Shown here: positions 14,801-24,344 of the stretch, piece by piece
Position numbering within the stretch: the stretch's first letter is position 1
Layout of the letters: every line of letters starts with the position of its first letter
Source: Malurus cyaneus samueli
Taxonomy: Eukaryota; Chordata; Aves; Passeriformes; Maluridae
Reading direction: 5' to 3'
DNA length: 64,000 bases
NCBI GenBank assembly: GCA_009741485.1
Contig: CM019215.1
Span: 82,165,575 to 82,229,574 of the forward strand
Made by a program: the position numbers and the translations under genes
Notes under the pieces: model-generated
Seen by the model: only the letters and a program-made list of their open reading frames with translations
What the model was told of the DNA's origin: nothing
Databases searched by the model: none

Positions 14801-16751
14801 TAACTAAGGAAGGAAAAAAAAAACCCCAAAAACCGTTCTCTCCTAGATTTAACTTGTTATGGTCATTTTCATCATAGACAGCTCAGATACTTTCCCTACA
14901 GATTTCCTGAAAACCTTGCTGAGATGATGCCTGGGGAGCCACATAAGTGACAGTGAGCTGTTTTAGTATTAACTTCTAAGCTGATCCTGCCAATATTTTA
15001 ATTGTATAAGGCTTATTTTGTTAATTTCCTTGGAGGATTTCTGCTTACTCTTAACAAGAGTCATCTTTGGTGTTGAAGAAATAAATTTTAAAAGGCTCCT
15101 TCAAAGAGCATAATGTGCATCTTTGTTTATACTTCAAGTAAAGTAGTGGAGATGCAGCTGCTGATAGCACTCTGTATTAGGATAAATCATCAGTAACACA
15201 TATTTTGAGAGTTTAGCTTCCCCTATGCTATTCTCACTTCAGGACATATGCCATTCACAAATAAATAGCTTGCTTTTTTGTGATAGATTCTTACTGTATT
15301 AAAGGGACACCTGAGATTGTTCAGGCACAATTCATTTTATTGTAGAACATTCCTATCATCCTGTTGACAGTGCTGCTCCCTCCAATCTGGCCCACTGGAG
15401 TAGCAACACACCATGCAGAAGAGGCCAATAAAAATGATTAGGGTCACGACCTTTCTAAGCCAACTTTGTTGCCAAACCTGCTGTATGGTGGAAACATATC
15501 CTTAGTCTCACATGAAAGGCCTTTATGTACAGCCTTTAAACAACAGCCAATATCCTCTAAGATATTTACAAGGGAATTAATGGGAGATGACTAACATAGT
15601 GAAAAACTGATACCAAAAATGTTGGAATCTCTTGGGTCACTTCAAATGCGCCAGTCATGCTATTTAGGGCATTATGTAAAATCATCACATTCAAGTCACT
15701 GTGTTTGCTGCGGCTTAATGAATCCACATTAATCCATCTCTATCAGCAGTGATGAATACTGTACCTTGAGGAGTTGTAGGGCTCTGAAACAAAAAGGGCT
15801 TAAGACACCATATGAGCAAGAAAGATAAAAAGAAATAATTACAAGAAAGGATTTATAAAGTTCTGGAAGAGAATCTTTTAGTGCATTAATATCTAACAGG
15901 CAGCAAAGCTCTTTTTCTTAAAAAAAAAAAACAACAAACCAACAAACAAAACAAATAGCTTAAAATGGAAGAGTAGAAGACATAGTAAGAGGATTAGTGT
16001 ATGGGGTTGCTGAGTCTACTGGCAATTACAAGGCCTAGCTTTGCAAAAAGTACCAAAACAAATAAGAAGCAAAATCTGTAAAATACTGTTTAACACAGTA
16101 CTTAGTCTAACACGGGAATGTATAACATAGACCTGCAATCAATCCAGGTATAACAAAGTTTGGATTCTTTTTCCTCAAGTTTGTTTCCTCTGTGTGTAGC
16201 TTTCAGCTGCAGGATTCACTCAGTATCAGCTGCTCATTGCCTTGAACTGCAATGGAGGTGCTGCTGTTTCCTTGCTTTCTTCATGTGATGGGAACAAGAA
16301 GTTTGTGCTGGAGAAAAGAATTCCAAAATTTTCTAAGGAAGCTGCACATCCTGACTGTTTAATTGCAATGCCAACAGAGTCCAGACTGTGCATGTCACAA
16401 AGGGAAATGTTTGTGTAATTAAAGGATCTCCACACTACACCACAGACGATGACTTTGGAAAACCTTGCCTTGCTGAAATCAATACAGGTTAGCTCTACAA
16501 GAAACTGAAATGCAAGTGGCCATGTACTGCAGATGAGAATCACTGTCACTTGAACAACCTTAAAGTGGGATTCTGTACCCGGCTCCAGCACCTCTGCCCA
16601 GAGGGAGCTGGGATAGGATCCCAGTTCAGCAAGAATGAATTTTCTCAGCCTGGTGCTCCACTTTCAGAACAGAGGGACCTGAGTTGCGTCTATTGCCTTG
16701 AGAGGGGCCAAATGTGCAGCCAAGAAGGTATATGCCTCTTTTCTCCTCTCT
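11820..16751. other. Intergenic DNA between CR1 tail and solo LTR
   Basis: No recognisable gene. A-tracts occur at 14814-14823 and 15920-15931. Several open frames of 60-120 codons at 12979-14038 and 16226-16591 overlap on opposite strands and match nothing I know. A decayed retrocopy in 12800-14040 cannot be excluded. Confidence 0.55.
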
Positions 16752-16756
16752 CTGTA
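16752..16756. repeat. 5' target-site duplication of the solo LTR (CTGTA)
   Basis: CTGTA directly precedes the TGTC end of the LTR and is repeated exactly at 17634-17638. Confidence 0.75.
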
Positions 16757-17374
16757 TGTCTTGGGGTGATTTTATGATGATACTCTATTCCTGACTGTCT
16801 GCTTCATGCCCAGAAATGAGTCCTTTTACCTTAAGGCATGTCCAGAGGAAGGCTGGGAGCCGGGGGAACTCTGGCACAGGCTTTGCTCCAGCCCTCACCC
16901 GCTGTGTGCTTGGCTTGCTGTGCCAAGCAGAGGCTGTATTGTTGCTTTTATCTAGCTTGGGTTTTGCTAGCTTAGGCAAGGATTTTTTCCCTGGACTGTA
17001 GCAGCAATTCTTGAGTGGCTTCTGTTGTTTTTCTTGGACTGTTTGGCCTGGCTTTTGGTCCGAATCAGACCATTGGCAGGAGCCGGTCAGCGCGAACTGG
17101 AGGGAAAGCCACAGGGACACCCCGTCTTGGCCCAGACTCAGGAAAAGAGCTGAACCAATGAAAGAAAAGACTCTAAATCCCCCAGCTTCATCTGCTGAGA
17201 GGAGGAGACCAACATCAGAGGTTCACCGGATCTGGTGTTTTTCTCCCCCGAGCTGCCGCATGGACTCTTTTTTTCCCCTCTCCGAATAGAAAGGCATCCG
17301 CCATTTTGTTCCTTCTTGCCATGTGCTTGGTAGTTTTTCCCTCCCCCAGGCAATTTGGGTTTTTGGTTCTGCTC

Positions 17375-17413
17375 TGTGTGTGTGTGTGTGTGTGTATGTG
17401 TGTGTGTGTGTGT
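17375..17413 (+). repeat. (TG)n microsatellite inside the LTR
   Basis: About 19 TG units with a single A interruption at 17396. It sits between the YY1-like site and the poly(A) signal of the solo LTR. Confidence 0.9.
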
Positions 17414-17498
17414 CTTGGTCGGGGCAGGTTTAAAGGTTCTGGAGGTTCAATATCTAACAGTTACTAATTTTTTTCCTGTGGCCTGCCCTTGTTTGTTA

Positions 17499-17504
17499 AA
17501 TAAA
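17499..17504 (+). terminator. LTR polyadenylation signal AATAAA
   Basis: Canonical AATAAA inside the solo LTR, followed within about 10 bases by a GGGG plus T-run, as in retroviral R/U5 polyadenylation regions. It fixes the LTR orientation as +. Confidence 0.6.
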
Positions 17505-17633
17505 CAGGGGTTTTTTTACTTTCATCCTGAAAATTCATTTCATATCGGTGGGAAAGGATTACTGAAACCCTTTCCTTTAGAGGAAATGTTCATTTCAGGG
17601 TGTTTTCTCTAAAATTGTCTCTAAACTGGGACA

Positions 17634-17638
17634 CTGTA
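17634..17638. repeat. 3' target-site duplication of the solo LTR (CTGTA)
   Basis: CTGTA directly follows the GACA end of the LTR and matches 16752-16756. Confidence 0.75.
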
Positions 17639-20600
17639 TTATGAAAATATTTACTCTTACAATTGTAATGTGCATTGAAGTGCATTGCTGAAGAACATGT
17701 ATGTAGTAGTGTTGTAGTAGATATTTTTTGTATGGAAGTAGTTTTGGAATCAGAAATACAGATCAAACTTTGCTGAAAATTATTTAGGGATCTGTAGGTA
17801 CAAAAACCCTAAGTCATAAGAATCCAGTGTTACTGAATATATAAACAAAAGGGCAACTGTAAGGTTATTTACAGCCTTTAAATTACATTTCAGGCATTGA
17901 GTAATGGATATGGCCCTGTTCAAGAATAGTCCTTAATCGTATGCTCAATCCAAGAACACTTTTAAACATAAAAGTTTGCCTGAATGAGCACCATCCTAAA
18001 CACCTTACTACATTGAAGGCCTTACATGCCAAGATGAGCATAACTGCCATGGAACATACACACACTATGGTGCTCAAGTTCACAGCAGGGGTAGCAATCA
18101 GCATAAAATTTCAGTTCCTTTTTATATGTACATCCAGTTTGTTCCTATAGCTGTGGCAATCAAAATTGGATATACAGATAACAAGAAACTGGAATTTTTT
18201 ATGGGGTACAGGTGCATACCTAGCATTTTAAAAAATGAAATTAATCCCTATGGATAAAATATTATTTTGAGAATAGTTTCCATATGACAACATTCAATTT
18301 CTCTTAGAAGGTTATTCTTATTATATTGTTTAATTTGAAATGGTCCCTTTGCTCATCCATCTCCTGGTCTATCAATTACACATACAGTGGCAAATGTCTT
18401 TTGTTTCAGCATTTTGACATTGAAATAAGTCTCTTGCTTTGTCATCTGTAGAAAAATTCCCCCTTACTACAAAAACAGGCTACTGAAGAAGAGAGCTGAG
18501 TAAGCTCCCTAACACTCTGCAGGGCTGAAGGACATTAAATTCTTTCTTTCTAAGCTCCCTCCCCACCTTCACATGTTAACTGGAATCACCAAAGTGATTC
18601 ATACCTTCTTGAAATACAGATGAACGTTTAGCAGTATCATTGATGATGACTTATAGCAGAGAAAGTATAAAAATAATCTTTCCCACACTAGCATTTCTCA
18701 GTACTCTTCTCAGCTTTTGATCCAGAACTGACTCGTCAGTCAATTTTTCTGTACTCAGGGACTGGGGATTAAGCAATTCTTGTTTAATGATGGCACATTA
18801 TTTTGCAATGATATCTTTGAAAACAAAACTGAAACTGGGTATTCAATGCATATTTGACATAACTAAAAAAAAACCTCTTTGAATATAGTTAATGGTAAAA
18901 GTGAGTGTACAAAATCTGTTTACTATTTCACTGCAGCAGGCATTTCCGAAAAATTAGACAGAACAAATAAGCCATCATTGAATTGCCTGACAAAATATTA
19001 ACTGTAGCTAAACCAAGATGTTACCAGAAATGAAGTGGTATAATGCTAACAAAGAACAGAACCATACTGGCAGTAATATGAATCAAAGCTGGACCTGGTC
19101 CTCTCTTCTACATTCATAATGAAAGAGTAAGGAAAACCACAGACATCAGCTGATGCCCATAATCTGTCCCTTCCCTTGCAGAAACATCTAATAACAGCAC
19201 AGCGTATCCCCGAGGGCTTTAGAGGAATCTGTGAGAATTGGGGGAAGCAGATTTCAGAAGAGGCTGAGCAGGAATTAGCACACTCCAAGCACCACTGCAG
19301 TTACTCTGTCAGCTCCAGGATGCGCACGGCAGGCTGATGCCTCCTGCTGTAGCTGTGACAGCCACCAACAGATATGTAGGCAGTGAAGATCACAACAGCT
19401 CAGCTTCTGTGAGGATTTCAGCTAAGGTCTGGAAACTCTGGATGTAACATTGTCCTCAAAAATCTTCTTGTGGTTTCAAGGCCTTTTGGCATTTTCCTAC
19501 ACTTGTGTGTGGGAATGTATAATTTATTCATTCAATATAAGGAATGTTGGTATAATTTGTAGTAATCTCTGATAAATTACTTTTTATTCCATTATTTTTT
19601 GTTGCCAACTCCTGTAATCAGAAAACTTCTCCGCAAGATCATTAGATTCTAGTTGGAAAACTGCAGATTGCAAACCACCCTGTTTCATTTTACCTGTCTT
19701 CCAAACAGCTGTCATCAATCCAACTCTAGAAAAGGGAAATGAGTATTTTACCCTTCCACTTCCTCCATCAATTTCATAAATTCAATTCCCATGCCTGACA
19801 ACCAGTTAGTTCCTATCCAAATTCATAGTTTCAGGAGAGTTTAAGAGTATACATCAGATAGTGGGAAAAGGAAAATAGCAGAGTTTTCTCATAAGCTGGA
19901 GAATTTAATTTAAATATGCATTTTATATGCATATTAAATATGCAATTCAAATATGCATATATAGAGATTTCCTGCATAATACAAAAATAACCAGGCTGGG
20001 TACTGCTAACATTTGGAGGTGCTAGGCCACTATAGAAGCTGCCGCCTTCATATTCAGCAGAATATGAAAATCTACTGCACTCTCTCTTTTCTCCTCATGG
20101 CTTAACTCAAGATTCATAGGATGCCGGAAGCCTCATTGCAGCCTTCAGAACAAATTTCACAGGGCAGCAACAAATCCAAGAATTCTTACCCCATCCCCCG
20201 CCCCCGAGTTTAGTACAGTTACTTTGGTTTTTAATTGCATAAAGCCCTTCATGAGTAAGGCTGCTGGCAACGGTGAGTTAGCCTGGCAAGAAGGGAGAGC
20301 AAGGTCAGCTCAGTCCCTGACCACTTCTCCGAGTTGTATCACAGTGGTGGCTGCTCTGTGTGGACTCGTGGAGCAAATCCAGAGTGGTGGCTGTACCAAT
20401 CCAGGATCTGACCCAAGGCTGTCCAAATGACCTTAACTGCATGTTCCTACACTATGCGAACTATCTCCTCAGAGAACACAACAAGAGTGTGTTTAGTCTA
20501 ACAAAGGGAGAAAACACAGCCTGCCAGGGTATACTGCTGCTGCCTCTAAGTACCTCGGGGTAAACGCTCTGGAGTTAAAAAAAAAAACAACCGACAGCTA

Positions 20601-22459
20601 TTTGAGTCAAAGGGCAATGCAGTGTTGTGCATAGACATTTACCCATGTGTAAAATTCAGGCCAAAAAATTGGAAGGAATTTCCCAACAGGGAGGGCAGGG
20701 TGGCCCTGGGACAGTCTTCCAGTTAGGGCAGAGGACAAACCAGCTGAGCTCAGTTCAAACTGATGTTCAGCTAGTTTATCTGCCATATTAGGAGGATCTC
20801 ACTAACTTGTAGGATGTGATACCTCCAGCCACAAGGGAGAAAATTGGAAGCCCCAGGAGACATCTCTTTGGTTCTGTGTTTTGGATTTCTCCTGTGTGTA
20901 TGAGCAGTTTGAGAAAGATAGATCTTCTCTCTCGCCAGTCCCACCAAAGAAGAGAAGGGATTGAAACTGTTTTCCAGAACCATTTCAAGTTTCACTGTTA
21001 ATAATAATGTTCCTAGAGCTTGCTGTCTCCTTCTTCTGAGAGTGTGTGCATGTGTGTTGGCATGCAGAACAATCTCTCACACTTTTAAATCAGGGGACCT
21101 GGTGTAACCTCTATGAAGTAGGTGGCACACGGGTGGTGCAAAGCAGTAGAAATGTATCAGAATGCCTGAAGCAGCCAGAACTGGAGCTCATATACTCAGT
21201 GCTGACTTCTGCTGTGTGCTGCTACTGTCAGAGGAGATTTTGGGCACCAGTTTAAGCCTTTAACAGCCAAATGCTACCGTCATCTTCTGTCAACCTGTGC
21301 TCTTGAATTCCAGAGATGTTCATGCTGGTGACTGCAGCTCTAGATATAAGCCAGCACAAACTACACAATCAGACCAACGTTAATTTTTAGACTGCTCTGC
21401 TCAGAAAGCGGGTGGTTTTCACACACAGGTAAATATCAGCTTTGTTGTTACAAAAAAAACTTTTAAAACGAAGCTACATGTTTCCATTGCAAGTTCCTTG
21501 GGGAATACCTGTTTTCTGTGCCATGCTTCATCTGCTTCTACTTGGTATGAAAACTGTAATGTGGAAGTGTGGAGAAATGTTTTATTAGGGGAGGTAAACT
21601 TTAATTTTATTATAGTTCTGACTTATTTATGGTTCATATAGTATAAGTGTGCACGAAAAAGGCCAACTAAAAATGATGTTTGACTAAGAATTTATCTCAT
21701 TCTTCTTGGTGATTCTTATTCTTGGTGAGGATTTATCTCCCCTAATATTGACGTAACTGGTCAATTGCCCAGAACTCCTAGTTTATTGCAGTCTATTGCG
21801 TTTTTGATGAGTATCTGGCAAGAAGCTTCACTGTGATTTTACAAAATGTATTAAAAAGGAGAGATCTCAGGCAGTTACAGCCCCATCCAGACAGCATTAC
21901 TCTGCTAAAACATCTCCAGAAGCACAAGTGATTTCTCTGAATTCCATTGTGTGGTGTCCTTGAAGTATAAAAACCCACAAGTTTACAAGGCTAATTGAAT
22001 GTATCTGGTTCTAATTTTCCTTTTCAGTAATTTGTTTTAAATCATGGAGGTGCTTCTTGAAAAATAATTTAATGCTTCTAAGTAAATTTCTACAAGTAGG
22101 AATGTTAAGTAATTTATTCCCTGAAATACAATGACATACAAATGGCAGTGAAACGCTCTATGTGTCTACTCCCAAAGCAGCTCTTATTACAGTACGTGTG
22201 CGCATATACACATGTATGCTTCCCACCCACATTTCCATGTCTCTCTCCATCTTGGATCTGAAGAAATCATCTCCCTTTCCAGAGGAGAAGATCGCCCGGG
22301 GTCAGGGCTTGGGTTATGCGCCGAGGCAGCTAACGAGAAGAACGTGTCAGATGGGCCAGTGTGCTGAGTGCGGTCACTGGACCTGCAAACCCCCTGACCA
22401 GACCTAAGGAATACAAACACGGAGCGCGGGACAAAGTCCTGGAATAATTTTCACACGGA
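17639..22459. other. Intergenic DNA between solo LTR and PHLPP1 promoter
   Basis: AT-rich, CpG-poor sequence with no recognised exon. It holds the ATATGCAT cluster at 19912-19962 and an A-tract at 20577-20587. The last ~200 bases become progressively GC-richer towards the CpG island. Any proximal enhancers of PHLPP1 would be expected here, but none can be identified by sequence reading alone. Confidence 0.6.
19912..19962. repeat. Cluster of ATATGCA(T) motifs
   Basis: Four copies of ATATGCA or ATATGCAT within about 50 bases of AT-rich sequence. ATGCAT is a palindrome related to POU-factor half sites. It may be a degenerate tandem repeat rather than a binding cluster. Confidence 0.5.
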
Positions 22460-22501
22460 TTCATCCCCGCGCCGTGCGGAACGGCGGCGGCACGCTACGT
22501 C

Positions 22502-22510
22502 TGCGCAGGC
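22502..22510 (+). promoter_or_regulatory. NRF1-like half site
   Basis: TGCGCAGGC matches one half of the palindromic NRF1 consensus (TGCGCAnGCGCA). NRF1 sites are common in CpG-island promoters. A single half site is weak evidence. Confidence 0.35.
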
Positions 22511-22662
22511 CAGTCCGGGGGAGCGGCGATAGTCCCTGCGCGTACCGGGCTCCCGCCCTAACGCAGGCCCGGCCTCCCATCCGAGCTCCCGCTCCGGAGC
22601 CTGCGCGCCCCACGGAGCGGGCGGGAAGCCGCGGGACTGCCGGGACTTGCGGCCGGCACGGG

Positions 22663-22680
22663 ACTACAGCTCCCAGCGGC
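22663..22680 (+). promoter_or_regulatory. ZNF143/THAP11-type site (ACTACA..TCCCAG)
   Basis: ACTACAGCTCCCAGCGGC fits the long ZNF143 (Staf) consensus ACTACAnnTCCCAGnnnGC almost base for base. This long motif is found in many vertebrate CpG-island promoters close to the start site. Its position about 100-200 bases upstream of the likely PHLPP1 start site fits that use. Occupancy is not shown. Confidence 0.65.
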
Positions 22681-22730
22681 CCCCGCGCGCCGCCCGGCCG
22701 GCTGGGAGTCACGCTGTGTTTATCGGCGAG

Positions 22731-22740
22731 GCCCCGCCCC
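22731..22740 (+). promoter_or_regulatory. GC box (SP/KLF site)
   Basis: GCCCCGCCCC is a canonical SP1/KLF GC box in reverse orientation and continues into another GCCGC. It lies about 50 bases downstream of the ZNF143-type site. Confidence 0.5.
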
Positions 22741-22751
22741 GCCGCTCGACG

Positions 22752-22767
22752 TGCGTCACCCTCGCGA
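22752..22767 (+). promoter_or_regulatory. CRE-like TGCGTCA followed by TCGCGA core
   Basis: TGCGTCA (22752-22758) is the reverse of TGACGCA, a CREB/ATF half-site variant. Four bases later TCGCGA (22762-22767) is the core of the TCTCGCGAGA promoter motif recognised by BANP, but the outer bases do not match. Both are short motifs in CG-rich DNA. Confidence 0.3.
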
Positions 22768-22804
22768 GCCTCCCTCGCTCCCCGTCGGCTGGTTAATATT
22801 TGAG

Positions 22805-22818
22805 CCGCGCGCGCGCGG
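22805..22818. repeat. Alternating CG palindrome in the promoter
   Basis: CCGCGCGCGCGCGG is a perfect 14-base palindrome of alternating C and G, a potential Z-DNA or hairpin-forming sequence near the presumed start region. Confidence 0.6.
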
Positions 22819-22873
22819 CAGGGGCGGACGGCGGCGGGATCGCTCGCTCCTTCCCCGTCTGCCTCCCTCCCTA

Positions 22874-22945
22874 ATGGCGCTGGCGACAGCCGGGAGCGGG
22901 ACTGAGCCGGGCACCGGCGGAATGCTTCCCGCGGCTGCTACGTAA
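22874..22945 (+). CDS. Upstream ORF (23 codons) in the PHLPP1 5' leader
   Basis: An ATG at 22874 opens a 23-codon frame (MALATAGSGTEPGTGGMLPAAAT) ending in TAA at 22943-22945. That is 103 bases before the PHLPP1 start codon. Its context is weak at -3 (C) but has G at +4; a second in-frame ATG lies at codon 17. If transcription starts upstream of 22874, this uORF could dampen PHLPP1 translation. I do not recognise the peptide and expect no function for it as a protein. Confidence 0.35.
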   Translation: MALATAGSGTEPGTGGMLPAAAT

Positions 22946-23048
22946 TCCCCTCACCCCCGGGACGCGGCGCCGCGCTCCGCTCGGCCCCCCCGCACCGCGC
23001 CGAGCGGCGTTCCCAGCAGGGCGGCGGCGGCATCCCGCCCCGCGGGCG

Positions 23049-24338
23049 ATGGAGCCGCGCAGCAACGAGCGGCAGAAGCCCGACGGCGGGAAGCGGGGGG
23101 GGAGCCGGAGAGCGGCTCCCCGGGCAGGAGGAGTCAGGCGGAGACGGCGCGGAGCCGTCGGCGGCGCGGGCAGCTGGACGGCAAAGCAGCCGGCGGCCCG
23201 CGGCGGAGGCGAGGGGGAGCCGGCGGCTTCGCTCCTCCCGCGGCGCTGGCGGCCAGCGGGACTCGGCGGCCCCGCGGGCCGGCAGCGCTAATTCCCTGCT
23301 TCTACGGCGGGAAGGCTGAAGAAACCTCTCCGCCGCCTCCCCCTCTGCGGCGGCTCCCCGCCCCTCGCTGGGCACCCGCAGCTTGGACAGGAAGGCGCTG
23401 CTGCTGCTGAAGCCGCCCCGGCAGCTGCAGCCTTTGCAGCCCCCGGAGCGGGACTGGGTGCGGCGGGACCTGCAGCGGGGCTGCGTCCACGTCTACGAGC
23501 GGCACATGAACTGCTACCTGCGCCCGGTGCTCTGCACCCTGGAGACCACGGCGGCCGAGGTGGCCGCCCGACTACAGCAGCTCGGCCACCGGGGCGGTAG
23601 CAGCGTGGTGCGAGTGCTGGGCAAGGCGGGCGCGCCGCCGCCGCAGCCCCCGCCCGAGCCGCCGGCGGGCCCGCCGACGCGCCCGATCCCGCGCCGAGGG
23701 CTGCGGCCGCAGCCGGACGAGAAGCCAGGAGCCGCGGGACGCGGAGCGGGCTGCCCGGAGGAGCTGCGGGAAGCGGCGCGGCCCGACCGCCTGCCTCTGT
23801 GCAGCGGCGCCGAGGAGAGCGACTTAGCCGGCGGCCCCAGCCCGGCGCCCTCCGACTTGAGCCCCGGGGCGCCGCCGGCCGAACTGTACCTTGCGGGCCG
23901 CCGCTCTCCTGCCCCTCACTGCTGGGGAACTGGGGCCGGCCGGCTCCGACACCGAGAGCTTCAGCCCCAGCGCGAGAGCGTCTCCGACCGGCTGGACCCC
24001 TACAGCAGCGGCGGCGCGGCGGCTCGTCCTCCTCGGACGAGCTGGAGGTGGAGCCGGCGCCCCCGACGGGGTGGAAGAAGCAGGTGCGGGGTCGGGCCGG
24101 GGCCCCCCCTGCCCGGGGAGCTGCCCCCGGGGCGGGGCCCGGGCGGGGCCGGCGGGCGGGAGCCGGCGGGGCCGCCCGCCCTGTACGTGCAGCTCCAGGG
24201 GAGACCAGCCGCGGCTGGAGGCCCACGAGAAGCCGCTGCAGATCCAGAACGACTACCTCTCCCAGCTGGGCTTCCGGGACCTGTGGCGGGCAAGGAGGGC
24301 ATGGACTCGAGACCGGCTGCCTCATCGCTTCTATGCCG
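23049..24338 (+). CDS. PHLPP1: PHLPP1 first coding exon (5' partial gene; frame broken by apparent indels)
   Basis: PHLPP1 is a PP2C-type protein phosphatase with PH and leucine-rich-repeat domains. It removes the hydrophobic-motif phosphate of AKT and acts on PKC at membranes, in cytosol and in nucleus (family knowledge). This exon gives roughly the first 430 residues, ending just before the PH domain. Seen: start MEP in a good Kozak context (G at -3 and +4), RRRRRGA, ANSLLLRR (nominal residue ~81), SLDRK (~111), GCVHVYERH and LRPVLCTLETTA (~144-170, a Ras-association-like region), VVRVLG (~187), SDTESFS (~299), SDRLDPYSSGG (~311), LYVQLQ (~378), EKPLQIQNDYL (~393) and RFYAG at the exon end. 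The blocks follow mammalian PHLPP1 order; PHLPP2 lacks the MEP/RRRRRGA/SDTESFS parts. The blocks lie in different frames, with stops such as TGA 23317 and TAA 23289, so about twelve frame changes are needed. The longest clean stretch is 23323 to about 23900. The later exons lie outside the window. Confidence 0.93.
24129..24160 (+). other. G-quadruplex-prone stretch inside exon 1
   Basis: At least four runs of three or four G with one-to-three base spacers occur on the coding strand (GGGG 24129, GGGG 24134, GGG 24141, GGGG 24145, more after). It lies in the least conserved part of the exon, between the SDELEVEP and LYVQLQ blocks, where one frame change also occurs. Confidence 0.55.
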
Positions 24339-24344
24339 GTGAGC
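24339..24344 (+). other. PHLPP1: Splice donor of PHLPP1 exon 1
   Basis: The codons for R-F-Y-A are followed by a G and then GTGAGC, a close match to the GTRAGT donor consensus. The intron falls after the first base of the glycine codon (phase 1). The residues after FYAG in mammalian PHLPP1 (KPHSTGS...) do not continue in the genomic DNA, which supports splicing here. Confidence 0.85.

Larger units (their letters stand above)
16757..17633 (+). mobile_element. Solo LTR of an endogenous retrovirus (877 bp)
   Basis: The unit starts TGTC and ends GACA, a 4-base inverted terminal pair with the canonical TG...CA ends. It is flanked by direct 5-bp repeats CTGTA (16752-16756 and 17634-17638), the expected target-site duplication. 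It contains a poly(A) signal AATAAA (17499-17504) followed by a T-rich run, and a YY1-like CCGCCATTTTG (17298-17308). A CpG-bearing central part stands out in CpG-poor surroundings. A 5-bp duplication and GACA end fit an ERVL-like group, but the family name is inference. No internal retroviral genes adjoin it, so it is a recombined single LTR. It has the same orientation as PHLPP1 and ends about 4.8 kb upstream of the CpG island. Confidence 0.85.
22460..23048 (+). promoter_or_regulatory. PHLPP1: PHLPP1 core promoter and 5' UTR region
   Basis: This CpG-rich region lies directly upstream of the PHLPP1 start codon. It carries an NRF1-like half site, a ZNF143-type site, a GC box, a CRE-like TGCGTCA and a TCGCGA core within 270 bases. 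A TATA-like AT-rich patch (TTAATATTT, 22793-22801) sits in otherwise GC-rich DNA about 30 bases before a purine-rich stretch that could hold a start site. The transcription start is not determined by the sequence; a site between about 22800 and 22870 is inference. Confidence 0.7.

Noticed and set aside
16226..17120. Open frames of 121 and 111 codons on the - strand
   Set aside because: The second lies within the solo LTR on the opposite strand, and the first has no recognisable similarity. Neither has gene context.
1..22459. Search for the 3' end of ZCCHC2, the usual upstream neighbour of PHLPP1
   Set aside because: No zinc-knuckle pattern or long terminal-exon frame was seen; the neighbour probably lies farther upstream.
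23288..24325. 345-codon open frame on the - strand over PHLPP1 exon 1
   Set aside because: It is antisense to clearly conserved PHLPP1 blocks and consists of low-complexity A/P/R/G residues, as expected when stop codons are rare in GC-rich DNA.
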